From Microbispora oryzae (GTDB lineage Bacteria > Actinomycetota > Actinomycetes > Streptosporangiales > Streptosporangiaceae), in the NCBI RefSeq assembly GCF_017896165.1, contig NZ_JAFCNB010000031.1, positions 1 to 52,761 on the forward strand: DNA of 52,761 nt, in the 5' to 3' direction. Within the stretch, counting starts at the first letter, position 1. Each line of letters begins with the position of its first letter. Positions 1-8,164 of this stretch are shown piece by piece. The notes under the pieces were generated by a model. It was not told where the DNA came from. It did not search any database and was given only the letters and a program-made list of their open reading frames with translations. The translations under genes and the position numbers were made by a program.

Positions 1-108
1 ACAGCATGACCGACCTACTCCGCTGGTCGTGGTGGCGGCGACGCCATCAAGCCCGCGCCCGAGTCAGCCATTACCGGCGGCAAGCTGTTTACGAGCCCTG
101 ATCAGGAA
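1..108 (+). mobile_element. C-terminal end of a transposase (IS remnant entering from the left edge)
   Basis: An open frame runs in from the window edge and stops at 99-101. Its last 31 residues are very rich in Arg, Trp and His (LLRWSWWRRRHQARARVSHY followed by RRQ), a composition and pattern I associate with the C-terminal tail of actinobacterial DDE transposases (IS701/IS4-like). The AraC regulator on the opposite strand loses its homology just beyond this stop, at about 111-124, which fits an insertion sequence end lying there. The rest of the element is outside the window, so the family and the terminal inverted repeat cannot be confirmed. Confidence 0.5.
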
Positions 109-924
109 CTACGGCTGGAGTACTAGGGTCATTCGCCAGCCGGTGAGGTAGGTGAGCGGGGGTTCCCCGACCAGGCTGGTGAAGCGTGCGGCGAAGGCCG
201 CGCGGGACATGCCGACCTGGGCGGCCAACGTGGCGACGGTCCATCGGCGGCTGGGAGCCTCGTGCAGGAGACGCAGCGCGTCGCCGACAGCGGGGTCGGC
301 CAGCGCTTGGTACCAGGCGGGGAGGGGCGCATCCGGCCTGGCACACCATGCCCGCAACGCCAGCACGAGAACGAGGTCCAGCAGTCGGTGCAGGATCGCG
401 TCCTGGCCGGGTTCGTCGCGGGCGATCTCGGTGGTGAGCAGGTCCAGAGCCGCCCTGGTCCGCGGACCGGCACGCACCACCGCCAGGGGCGGGAGCAGGT
501 TCAGCAGGCGGCCGGCCACGTCGCCATGCAGTTCGTAGGCGCCGCGGAGCAGGGTTGTCGCCCCGGGCAGGCCATCGCCGAAGGTCCGGGGGGCGAGCGT
601 GTGGCGGGCCCGCGTGGCCTCCTCGTGTCCCTCGATGGCGTATTTCCGTTGCCCACGGATCTCGACCTGGGGTGGAGTGGAAGGGTCGTCGGCGATCGTG
701 TAGTGCTTCGGCCCCGTGATGAGGGCGATATCGCCGTCTTTGAGCCGCACCGTCGCGGCGTCGTTGTCGCCGAGCCGTATCGAGGCGTGGCCGCCGAGGG
801 CGGCGACGATCGCCAGCGGTGGAGCGTCGGTGAAGGCCAGCGACCATGGTGGCCGCTGGATCAGCTGCCTGACCAGCGCGTTCCTGGCACCGGCTCGGTG
901 CAGCAGATCACTCAGGACGTCCAT
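109..924 (-). pseudogene. AraC-family regulator, truncated in the DNA-binding domain
   Basis: AraC family with a cupin_6-type N-terminal sensor half (about residues 10-190) and the first AraC helix-turn-helix (RRWTVATLAAQVGMSRAAFA). The frame reads normally as far as GEPPLTYLTGWRMTL and then ends in a few unrelated residues and a stop. Normal family members continue for about 45-50 more residues carrying the second HTH, which is absent here, and no reading frame down to position 1 supplies it. The start ATG at 924 was chosen over an upstream in-frame start because the conserved MDVLSDLL begins there. It is divergent from the NmrA-like gene at 1007, a usual regulator/target arrangement. The truncation abuts the transposase scrap, so it is probably IS-inactivated. 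Confidence 0.8.
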
Positions 925-1006
925 GGCACCGACGGTAGACGATGACAAAGGTCTTCGGGATGTTCGCCCATGGACCGTCTTGGGGGCCGGGGAGTTTCCT
1001 GATCAC

Positions 1007-1837
1007 ATGACGAACGTCCTCATCCTCGGCGGCACCGGCAAGACCGGTCGCCGTATCGCCCGGCGCCTGCAGGCCGCCGGCCAGCCGGTGCGCCGGGCGT
1101 CCCGCACCACCGGTGACGTCCTCTTCGACCTGGACGATCCGGCGACCTGGGCGCCCGCCCTCGATGGCGTCGCGGGTGTTTATGTCATGGAGCCGAACCT
1201 GCAGGCGAGCATGGACCACGAGGCGCGCATCCCCGCCTTCGTCGACAGGGCGGTCGGTGCGGGTGCGCGGCGGCTGGTGCTGCTGTCGGCGCCCGCCGCG
1301 GACGACGACGATCACCCTCTCCACGCGGCGGAACAGGCTGTACGAGGCTCCGGTGTTGTCTGGACCATCCTGCGCCCGTCCTGGTTTTCGCAGAACTTCA
1401 GCGAGGCCTTCTGGCGTCTGGGGATCCTCGACGGGACGCTGGCTCTGCCCACCGGTGACGGGCGGGCGCCGTTCGTCGACGCCGGGGACATCGCCGAGGT
1501 CGCCGCGTCGGCCCTGACGGAAGACGGCCACGGTGGCCGCGTCTACGAGCTGACCGGTCCTCGGGCGCTCAGCTTCGGTGAGGCGGTCGACCTCATTGGC
1601 AAGGCCACCGGGCGCACCGTCCGGCACGTCGACGTCGACGCCGAGACCTTTGTCCGGCGCCAAGTCGCCTACGGCGTCTCGCCCAAGGTCGCGCGCCTCC
1701 TTACCGGGCTCCTGGTGGACATCCGCGACGGCTCGGGTGCCGCGCTCACCGACGGCGTCGAACGAGCCCTCGGCCGGCCACCCACATCGTTCGAGGACTT
1801 CGTCGCGCGCACCGCCGCCGCAGGCGACTGGAACTGA
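1007..1837 (+). CDS. NmrA/NAD(P)-binding family oxidoreductase
   Basis: 276 aa atypical short-chain dehydrogenase of the NmrA-like type. A Rossmann nucleotide-binding loop sits at the N-terminus (VLILGGTGKTGRRIARRL, residues 4-21), followed by an ILRPSWFSQNF segment near residue 123, typical of NmrA/NAD(P)H-binding proteins. There is no YxxxK catalytic pair, as usual for NmrA-like redox sensors. ATG at 1007 was chosen because the Rossmann motif begins directly after it; the open frame upstream reads through the divergent AraC promoter region. Probably the target of the now broken AraC regulator (82 bp apart, divergent). Substrate unknown. Confidence 0.85.
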   Translation: MTNVLILGGTGKTGRRIARRLQAAGQPVRRASRTTGDVLFDLDDPATWAPALDGVAGVYVMEPNLQASMDHEARIPAFVDRAVGAGARRLVLLSAPAADDDDHPLHAAEQAVRGSGVVWTILRPSWFSQNFSEAFWRLGILDGTLALPTGDGRAPFVDAGDIAEVAASALTEDGHGGRVYELTGPRALSFGEAVDLIGKATGRTVRHVDVDAETFVRRQVAYGVSPKVARLLTGLLVDIRDGSGAALTDGVERALGRPPTSFEDFVARTAAAGDWN

Positions 1838-1910
1838 CCAGGGCGCCCATCGAAGCCGGAACGGCGCACAGTCGTAGCCGGCCAGTCACGAGTTCGCTGT
1901 CTCTCGTCTC

Positions 1911-2855
1911 TCACGGACGAATACGGATGACTGTCTTCCCGCTGATGTGGTCGGTCGAGTTGAGGGCGGCGACGGCATCATCGAGGCCGGCGACTCGGCC
2001 GATGTGCGTCCTCAGCCGCCCGTGCCGCACCCGTTGCGCGATTTCACCAAGCTGCGCGCGGTCGGACACGACGACGAAATCGAGCGCCCGCCCGCCGATC
2101 GGCCGCGCCTCGGGCGGCCCGGCGACGCTCACCAGTGTGCCTCCGGTCCGGACCAGGCTCGCGGACCGGTTCCCGATGTCGCCGCCGAAGACATCGAAGA
2201 CCAGATCGACGCGGCCGACGTCTTCCAGCGTGTCGTTCTCAAGGTCGACGAACTCCTGCACGCCGAAATCGAGCGCGGTCTGACGGTGAACGGCGCGTCC
2301 CGTACCGATGACGTAGGCGCCGGCCTCGCATGCGAGCTGCGCCGCCACCGAGCCGACCGCGCCCGCCGCCCCGTGCACGAGCACGCTCTGCCCCGCGACG
2401 AGGTGTCCATACTCGAACAGCCCCTGCCACGCCGTCAGACCGGCCATCGCGACGCCCGCGCCAGTCGTGAAATCGACGTCCCCAGGTAGCGGCGCGAGGT
2501 TACGCGCCTCGACCACGGCGTACTCCGCCAGAGTGCCGTCGCGGGTCCAGTCGGTGAGGCCGAAGACGCGTTGACCGACCGACAGGCCGGCGGCACCGTA
2601 GCTGAGAGCGGTGACCACCCCGGCCACTTCGTGGCCGGGGATCGACGGCGTTCGATCGCGGCCGAGCCGATCGACCCAGGTCGATGGCCAGTCCAGCTCA
2701 TTCCCGGTGAATCCCGACGCGTGGACTTCGACGACGACATCGCCGTAGTTGGCGCCCTCAAGACTGGCCAGCCTCGCCACGTCCGGGTCGGGCCGCGCCA
2801 CCAGCTTCATCCCCGCTTTTCCCGCGGCGCGGTCCGTCACCACTATCGCTTTCAT
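1911..2855 (-). CDS. NADP-dependent quinone oxidoreductase-like (zinc-type ADH superfamily)
   Basis: 314 aa MDR-superfamily reductase. GroES-like N-terminal half (IPGHEVAGVV near residue 72, VGQRVFG near 92), then a nucleotide-binding half with VLVHGAAGAVGSVAAQLA (about 160-177). It lacks the Cys/His zinc ligands of true alcohol dehydrogenases, so it is a quinone/enone reductase type. RBS-like GAGAGG lies about 9 nt before the ATG. A clear paralog lies at 3422-4339 with the same beginning (AIVVTD.AAG.AGM) and the same end (GKT.IR.RP); the GNAT gene lies between them. Physiological substrate unknown. Confidence 0.88.
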   Translation of the reverse strand: MKAIVVTDRAAGKAGMKLVARPDPDVARLASLEGANYGDVVVEVHASGFTGNELDWPSTWVDRLGRDRTPSIPGHEVAGVVTALSYGAAGLSVGQRVFGLTDWTRDGTLAEYAVVEARNLAPLPGDVDFTTGAGVAMAGLTAWQGLFEYGHLVAGQSVLVHGAAGAVGSVAAQLACEAGAYVIGTGRAVHRQTALDFGVQEFVDLENDTLEDVGRVDLVFDVFGGDIGNRSASLVRTGGTLVSVAGPPEARPIGGRALDFVVVSDRAQLGEIAQRVRHGRLRTHIGRVAGLDDAVAALNSTDHISGKTVIRIRP

Positions 2856-2908
2856 CTGGACACCTCTCTCTGGCGTGACAGTTCCTCGGTTACGTTCAAG
2901 TACGGCGA

Positions 2909-3373
2909 TCAGCTACTCGCCGGGCGTGCCCCTTTGGCCACGCCGGGGTGCTTCGGGTCGATGAGGTCGGCGTACTCCGGGTTGCGCTCGATGAACGTGC
3001 GCACGATCGGACACATGACGGTGACCGTCTTCCCTTGTGTACGCACGTCGTCGAGGGCCCTTCGGATCAGCTCCGTAGCGACGCCCCGCTTGCGGAACTC
3101 AGGGAACACCGAGGTCGCCAGCAGCACGAGCCGGTCCTCGCCGGCGACGTCGTACGGTAGGCCGCCGATTGCCCTGTCACCGGCGATCGCCTCATAGATG
3201 CCGGCCTTCTCATCGTCGACGACGTGGAAGTCGAACGCGGGGGCATGGGGATCGTCGAGAACCTCCGCGATGAGGACGGTCTGGTCCTGGCTGAGGGCGC
3301 CTTGCCCGTCGCGATGCCCGGCCTCGCCGGCGTGCTCGAAGGCGTGGTGGGTCGGCTCGATCGGGTCGGTCAT
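2909..3373 (-). CDS. GNAT-fold N-acetyltransferase, YjdJ-like
   Basis: 154 aa. The middle and end match the small GCN5-related acetyltransferase group (Gcn5-like PF14542 type): RLVLLATSVFPEFRKRGVAT (the R/Q-x-x-G-x-G/A acetyl-CoA loop, about residues 82-101), then VMCPIVRTFIERNPEYADL, the characteristic Cys-containing C-terminal motif. Residues 1-45 are His-rich and less conserved, so a start further downstream is possible. Lies between two paralogous quinone oxidoreductases on the same strand, gaps of about 50 bp. Acceptor unknown. Confidence 0.85.
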   Translation of the reverse strand: MTDPIEPTHHAFEHAGEAGHRDGQGALSQDQTVLIAEVLDDPHAPAFDFHVVDDEKAGIYEAIAGDRAIGGLPYDVAGEDRLVLLATSVFPEFRKRGVATELIRRALDDVRTQGKTVTVMCPIVRTFIERNPEYADLIDPKHPGVAKGARPASS

Positions 3374-3421
3374 CGGCGTGAGTTCCTTCGCTGGTTGTTC
3401 GTCAACGCGTGTTCTGGGCCG

Positions 3422-4339
3422 TTACGGACGAACGCGGATGATCGTCTTCCCCTTGACCCGCTCGGTCGGGTTGAAGGCGGAGACCGCGTCGTCGAGATCC
3501 GCGACCTGGCCGATGTTGGTCCTCAGCCGACCGTCCCGGACCCGCTGGGCGATCTCGCCCAGCTGCGCACGATCGGCTTCGACGACGAAATCGACCGCCA
3601 GGCCATCCTTCGGCTGCGCCTCGGGCGGACCGGCGATGGTCACCAGCATCCCTCCGGCTCGAACGAGACTCGCCGACCGCGTCCCGATGTCGCCGCCGAT
3701 CACGTCGAAGACCAGGTCGACTCCGCCGACGTCCTCCAGAGTGTCGTTGTCGAGGTCGACGAACTCCTGCGCGCCGAAGTCGAACGTGGCCTGCCGGTCG
3801 GCGGCACGTCCCGTGCCGATGACGTGAGCGCCGGCCTCGCGAGCGAGCTGCGTCACGGCCGAGCCGACACCACCCGCCGCGCCGTGGACGAGGACGCTCT
3901 GCCCCGCTTCGAAGCGGCCGTGCACGAACAGCCCCTGCCACGCGGTCAGGCCCGAGATCGGCAGGCTCGCGCCCACCGTGAAGTCGACATCGCCCGGCAG
4001 CGGTGCGACGTTGCGCGCCTCGATGGCCACGTACTCCGCCAGAGTGCCGTCACGCGTCCACTCGGCAAGCCCGAACACCCGCTGTCCCACCGACAGCCCC
4101 CTCGTGCCATAGCCGAGAGCACTGACCACCCCGGCCATCTCATGGCCGGGAATCGACGGTGTGCGGTCCCGTCCGAGGCGATCGGTCCAGGTTCCGGGCC
4201 ACGTCAGCTCACCGGGGGTGAATCCCGACGCGTGGACCTCAACGAGGACGTCGTTCCCGCCGGCCTGGGGCTGTGGGCGCTCGGCCAGGGTCATCCCGGC
4301 CGTTCCCGCGGCCTGATCCGTCACGACAATCGCCCTCAT
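3422..4339 (-). CDS. NADP-dependent quinone oxidoreductase-like, paralog
   Basis: 305 aa paralog of the gene at 1911-2855. IPGHEMAGVV and VLVHGAAGGVGSAVTQLA mark the GroES-like and Rossmann halves; no zinc ligands. The start at 4339 is fixed by an excellent AAGGAGG eight bases before the ATG; a longer in-frame extension upstream has no ribosome site and reads through the promoter. It faces the TetR gene at 4594-5229 on the same strand, with a 254 bp gap holding operator-like sequence. The pair looks like a tandem duplication with the GNAT gene inserted or retained between the copies. Confidence 0.88.
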   Translation of the reverse strand: MRAIVVTDQAAGTAGMTLAERPQPQAGGNDVLVEVHASGFTPGELTWPGTWTDRLGRDRTPSIPGHEMAGVVSALGYGTRGLSVGQRVFGLAEWTRDGTLAEYVAIEARNVAPLPGDVDFTVGASLPISGLTAWQGLFVHGRFEAGQSVLVHGAAGGVGSAVTQLAREAGAHVIGTGRAADRQATFDFGAQEFVDLDNDTLEDVGGVDLVFDVIGGDIGTRSASLVRAGGMLVTIAGPPEAQPKDGLAVDFVVEADRAQLGEIAQRVRDGRLRTNIGQVADLDDAVSAFNPTERVKGKTIIRVRP

Positions 4340-4593
4340 CGGGCACCTCCTTGTATCCGGGTGTCTGCCTGCGCGGCGCGCGCGACCCTGCCGGAACGGG
4401 ACGAGCCGGCGGGCCGCGTGATCTCGGACCAGCCGCCGAGACACTGTCGCTCCAATCTATCTGGAAATAGGACGCTGAAGTCCAGTCACGCTGTGCGGGC
4501 ATACACGCCCAGCAGTGTCGCGACACTCAAGTCTGGACTGTATCGTCCTACTTGGTCTCAGTCCGGATACCGGGACGGTGAAGCACCGCCCGG
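4340..4593. promoter_or_regulatory. Intergenic control region with operator-like inverted repeat
   Basis: No gene. The stretch is less GC-rich than its flanks. An inverted repeat GGAC-6-GTCC lies at 4535-4548 and similar half-sites (aGTCCaG, AGGACg) recur at about 4466-4486. Position between a TetR gene and the oxidoreductase it precedes suggests the TetR operator and the oxidoreductase promoter. Assignment of the repressor to this site is inference. Confidence 0.45.
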
Positions 4594-5229
4594 CTACTTC
4601 GCAGCGGAAGCAGAGAGACTCTCGATATGTGTGAGCGCCATGTCGATTGATGTCGCCATCGGTGTGACATCGCGCGCGGTCTGGGCGAGCATGTAGCCAC
4701 CCTGAAGGGCGCCCATGAGGCCGATCGCGAGCTGGTCGATCGGCGCCTCCGGCGGAAGCACGCCACGGTCGCGGAGCCTGCGCAATACGTCCGCCAGGAG
4801 GCTCTGCCATTCGGTGAAAAGCCGAGACAGGGCCAGGCGTGCGGCATCGTCGTGATCGGAGACCTCGGTGGCCAGCGTGCCGAGCGCGCATCCGTAGGCG
4901 CCATGTCGTAGGGCGTTGCTCTGTACCAACGCGTCCCGCCAGCGTCGCAGGCCCGCGATCGTCGAGACATGGCCGAGGGCACCGCGCTCACGCTCGATGA
5001 CGCGCTCTCCCACGTGGTCGACGACGGCCCGCACGAGGGCGTCCTTGCCGGAGAAGTGGTGGTACAGCTGCGACTTGCTCACGCCACTCGCCGCTACCAC
5101 CTCATCGAGCGTGGTAGCCCCGACTCCCTGGACGTACATCAGGTCGGCCGCCGCTGTGACGATCCTCGCCCGCGTCTTCGCGCCGCGCGCCGTCAGGCGC
5201 CTGCCATTGGACGCGTCAGCGGTCGTCAT
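4594..5229 (-). CDS. TetR/AcrR-family regulator
   Basis: 211 aa. N-terminal TetR HTH (about residues 15-60: KTRARIVTAAADLMYVQGVG, then TTLDEVVAASGVSKSQLYHH), followed by an all-helical ligand domain of the TetR_C type with AYGCALGTLATEVSD and a GLMGALQGGYMLAQ near the end. This resembles the group that controls quinone reductase or NmrA genes next door. ATG at 5229 preferred over the GTG one codon upstream. Probably represses the downstream oxidoreductase from the operator-like repeat at 4535-4548. Confidence 0.88.
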   Translation of the reverse strand: MTTADASNGRRLTARGAKTRARIVTAAADLMYVQGVGATTLDEVVAASGVSKSQLYHHFSGKDALVRAVVDHVGERVIERERGALGHVSTIAGLRRWRDALVQSNALRHGAYGCALGTLATEVSDHDDAARLALSRLFTEWQSLLADVLRRLRDRGVLPPEAPIDQLAIGLMGALQGGYMLAQTARDVTPMATSIDMALTHIESLSASAAK

Positions 5230-5290
5230 CACGAATCCATGCTACTTATCGGGCTACTCGTCCCCGGCTGGCACGAGGGCCACGCTCCGT

Positions 5291-5881
5291 TCAGGACTGA
5301 CCGAGATCTGAGTGTGGTTCTGGGGCCGACGTGACCGCGCGCAGTTCGGCGGCCACCTCGATGATCAGGTCGGTGAGCGAGGCGTCGTTGCCGGCCGCGA
5401 CCCAGCGGGCGAACGCCACCCGGAAGACCGTGATGCCCGATTCGGTGGCCAGGGTGGCCGTTGTCTCGCCGACGCCCTTGTCACGCAGGGCGGCGGCGAC
5501 CGCCGCCGCCAGCGAGCCCATCTTGCGCAGCTCGCGCTCCTGCAGCTCGGGGTTGGCCTCGATGACGGACTGGCGCACCCGAACCATGTCGAGGCGGCCG
5601 GCGAAGATCTCGTCCGCCACCCGGCGGAAGGCGGCGATAACGGTTTCGAAAGGGGTGGCTTCCGTCTCGGCGACCGCCTTGATCACGACCTCCTCCAGCA
5701 GCTTGCCGCCGCTGAAGAGCGCCTCACGCTTGTCGCCGAAGAGCCGGTAGAACGTCCGTTTGTCGAGGCCGGCACGGGCCGCGATGTCGGTGACCGTGGT
5801 CTGCTCGAAGCCGCGCTCGCGGAACAGCTCCAAGGCGGCCGCCTCCAAGCGGCCGCGCGCGTCCGGTTGCCAGCGGGCCAT
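5291..5881 (-). CDS. TetR/AcrR-family regulator
   Basis: 196 aa. TetR HTH at residues 10-55 (LEAAALELFRERGFEQTTVT, DIAARAGLDKRTFYRLFGDK). The C-terminal half is of the common actinobacterial TetR_C type. ATG at 5881 was chosen because family members begin MARW-PDARGRL; an alternative in-frame GTG at 5905 would lie inside the operator repeat. Divergent from the SDR at 6004, with strong inverted repeats in the shared gap, so auto-repression and repression of that SDR are likely. Confidence 0.88.
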   Translation of the reverse strand: MARWQPDARGRLEAAALELFRERGFEQTTVTDIAARAGLDKRTFYRLFGDKREALFSGGKLLEEVVIKAVAETEATPFETVIAAFRRVADEIFAGRLDMVRVRQSVIEANPELQERELRKMGSLAAAVAAALRDKGVGETTATLATESGITVFRVAFARWVAAGNDASLTDLIIEVAAELRAVTSAPEPHSDLGQS

Positions 5882-5897
5882 GCCGACGATGGTATCC

Positions 5898-5981
5898 GAT
5901 GTCACACAGCGACATCCGTCCCGGCGGAAGCATGTCGCATGGTGACATCACGGTGGTACGGTGATGTCACAAGATGACATC
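5898..5981. promoter_or_regulatory. TetR operator array between divergent genes
   Basis: Perfect 10 bp inverted repeat GTGACATCAC (5942-5951) and GTGATGTCAC (5961-5970) with a 9 bp spacer. The same core recurs as GATGTC-7-GACATC at 5898-5916 and as GATGACATC at 5973-5981. Three sites sharing the GATGTC half-site in about 85 bp between a TetR gene and a divergent SDR is classic TetR operator architecture. Confidence 0.75.
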
Positions 5982-6003
5982 GTCCTCTTTGGAAGGAACC
6001 ACG

Positions 6004-6912
6004 ATGCAGGTATTCGTCACCGGTGCCTCCGGCCACCTCGGCTCCGCGATCCTGCCGGAACTGCTCTCCGCCGGGCACCAGGTCGTCGGTCTTGCCCGCT
6101 CCGACGCGTCGGCCGCCGTGATCGAGAAGCTCGGCGCCCGGGTGCGCCGCGGCGACCTGTCCGACCTCGACGTGCTGCGCGAGGGGGCGGCCGCCTCCGA
6201 CGGCGTGATCCACCTCGCGTTCCGCCACGACCTCATGTTGACCGGCGACATGGTCGGCGCTGCCGAGGCCGACCTGGTCGCCCTCAAGGCACTTGCCGAC
6301 GGTCTGGACGGCTCAGGCAAGCCGCTGGTCGGCACGAGCGGGACAGCCATGCTCGTGCTGGGCGGCGTCGTCGGCCGCCCTGGCACCGAACGGGACGTGT
6401 TCCCGGGCGGGTACCGGATCGACGCGGAGAACTTCGTGGCCGACCTCGCCGCGCGCGGCGTGCGTTCCTCGATCGTCCGGCTTCCGCCCACGGTGCACAG
6501 CTCACTCGACCATCACGGCTTCATCCCAGTCATCATCGCCGCCGCCCAGCGGAACGGGTACGCCGCACACGTCGGCGAGGGCGCCAACCGATGGCCGGCC
6601 GTGCACACGCTCGACGCGGCCCACCTCTACCGGCTCGCCCTCGAGAAGGCGCCGGCCGGCTCGCGCCTGCACGCGGTGGCCGACGAGGGCGTTCCGTTCG
6701 CCGAGATCGCCGCCGCCGTCGGCCGCAATCTGGGCATCCCGGTCCGGAGCATCAGCCCCGAGGAGGCGGGCGACTACTTCGGCTTCCTCGGGCCGTTCGC
6801 GCAACTGGACAACCCGGCGTCGGCCGCGATCACCCGCGAACTGCTCGGCTGGACCCCGGCTCACCCCGGCCTGATCGCCGATCTGGACGAGGGGCACTAC
6901 TTCCAGGCATGA
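6004..6912 (+). CDS. SDR / NAD-dependent epimerase-dehydratase family protein
   Basis: 302 aa extended SDR. N-terminal TGASGHLGSAILPELLSAGH (residues 7-26) is the TGxxGxxG nucleotide-binding motif; DGVIHLAFRHD follows near residue 72. The usual YxxxK pair is not evident, so it may be an NAD(P)-binding relative and not a true epimerase. The start is fixed by GGAAGGA 6-12 nt upstream of the ATG. Transcribed away from the TetR gene through the operator array, so it is very likely under that repressor. Followed by a hairpin terminator. Confidence 0.88.
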   Translation: MQVFVTGASGHLGSAILPELLSAGHQVVGLARSDASAAVIEKLGARVRRGDLSDLDVLREGAAASDGVIHLAFRHDLMLTGDMVGAAEADLVALKALADGLDGSGKPLVGTSGTAMLVLGGVVGRPGTERDVFPGGYRIDAENFVADLAARGVRSSIVRLPPTVHSSLDHHGFIPVIIAAAQRNGYAAHVGEGANRWPAVHTLDAAHLYRLALEKAPAGSRLHAVADEGVPFAEIAAAVGRNLGIPVRSISPEEAGDYFGFLGPFAQLDNPASAAITRELLGWTPAHPGLIADLDEGHYFQA

Positions 6913-6920
6913 ACGTCAAG

Positions 6921-6951
6921 CGGCGGCCCGGGACTTGCTCCCGAGCCGCCG
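6921..6951. terminator. Bidirectional hairpin terminator
   Basis: 13 bp arms with one mismatch (CGGCGGCCCGGGA and TCCCGAGCCGCCG) around a 5 nt loop, located 9 bases after the SDR stop and between it and the convergent gene ending at 6982. No T-run follows, as is common in actinomycetes. Confidence 0.75.
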
Positions 6952-6981
6952 TCTCGGTTGGGGGCCCCGATGGCCGGCGAC

Positions 6982-8055
6982 TCAGCGGGCGTAGGCCCAG
7001 ATCACACCGCTGCCGCCAGTAGGTGCCGCGCCGACCGCCCATACGGAACGGCTCTCCGGCTGGATGGCGAGGTCACGGACGGACGCCTTCTGGTTCGGCG
7101 GAGCCGGAAACACACCCGGCTCGACACCGTCGGTGCCGATGTGCAGAAACCCGCTGCCTCCGCCCTTGGCGTCGTAGACGACCCAGGCCCCGCCTCTGCC
7201 GTCGGGCTCCGCCTGGGCGCGCGGCTGGATGCCCGGTTCGCCACGGACCCCGAAGCTCCAATCGCCCAGATAGCCGGACAGCAGCAACGTCTCACCGCAG
7301 AAGGGGTGCTTCGCACCGCCGCACGGCCAGGCGACCCAGCCGACGGCCATCACCCGGCCGGTCTCACCGTCGACCGCGACATCCGTCAGCTCCGAGATCT
7401 GGCCCGGGCGCGCGGACGGAATCGCTGGAAGCGCGACCGCGCGCCAGGCCGTGCCGGTCCAGCGGGCCAGAGCCGCCGTGCCCTTTACCGAGCCCGCCGC
7501 CCACGCGCCGTCGAGTCCTTTGACCACGATCGGCGTGCGGACCGTGCGCCACACCGACCCGGTCAGGCGCCGCAGCGTGGAGCGTGCCTTCCATCCGGCG
7601 CCACCGGCGGACGGGAACGCGTTGGAGTTCTCGATCACCCACAGGTTCTTGCCGATGGCGTACGCCCGATCCACCCGGCCGTAGCGCCATTGCTTGACCT
7701 GCCAGTGTTTGCCGTCCCACCGGGCGTATCGCGACGCGCCGAACGCCCAGACCCTGGTGTCGGACGCCGACGTCAGCCGCTTCACCCGGAAGCCCGGGCC
7801 GGTGACACGTGTGAAGGTCGACCGGCCGCCCTTCAACAGGAGCGACTCGGTGCGGCTCGACCCTCGATCCGGGCGCCTCGTCCCGGCGACCCAGACCGCC
7901 CCACCAGGCGTCACCGTCACCGCGTCGTACGAGTCGCGGCGGTCGTCACGGACGACACTCCACTGGCCGGCCGGCGCCACGGCGTGGGCGGCGGCCGGCC
8001 CCGCAGCGACGAAAAAGGCGACGGCTGCAGCGGTGCCGCGAAGCAATATGCCCAT
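6982..8055 (-). CDS. Secreted protein of unknown function, probably beta-propeller-like
   Basis: 357 aa. Short signal peptide: M-G-I-L-L-R followed by a hydrophobic stretch and an Ala-rich AAGPAAAHA cleavage region near residue 25. The mature part contains repeated short units with W-containing cores (AVWVAGTRR, RVWAFGASRYARWDGKHW, AWAAGSVKGTAALARWTGTA, SVWAVGA), which suggests bladed repeats of a propeller. One CGGAKHPFCG segment offers a possible disulfide. No enzyme motif seen. Function unknown; extracellular location is inferred from the signal. Confidence 0.75.
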   Translation of the reverse strand: MGILLRGTAAAVAFFVAAGPAAAHAVAPAGQWSVVRDDRRDSYDAVTVTPGGAVWVAGTRRPDRGSSRTESLLLKGGRSTFTRVTGPGFRVKRLTSASDTRVWAFGASRYARWDGKHWQVKQWRYGRVDRAYAIGKNLWVIENSNAFPSAGGAGWKARSTLRRLTGSVWRTVRTPIVVKGLDGAWAAGSVKGTAALARWTGTAWRAVALPAIPSARPGQISELTDVAVDGETGRVMAVGWVAWPCGGAKHPFCGETLLLSGYLGDWSFGVRGEPGIQPRAQAEPDGRGGAWVVYDAKGGGSGFLHIGTDGVEPGVFPAPPNQKASVRDLAIQPESRSVWAVGAAPTGGSGVIWAYAR

Positions 8056-8164
8056 AAAGAGTAAGACGCGCCTTTCGGCGGAAAAGTTGGCATGCCTCCC
8101 GCGGGATCGCCGAGCAGGTCAGGGGGTGATATGCCCGGTTGTTACCCTGAGGGACGTGGACCGG

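Noticed and set aside
3224..4696. 490-codon plus-strand frame over the oxidoreductase and GNAT
   Set aside because: Antisense shadow crossing two real genes and a promoter.
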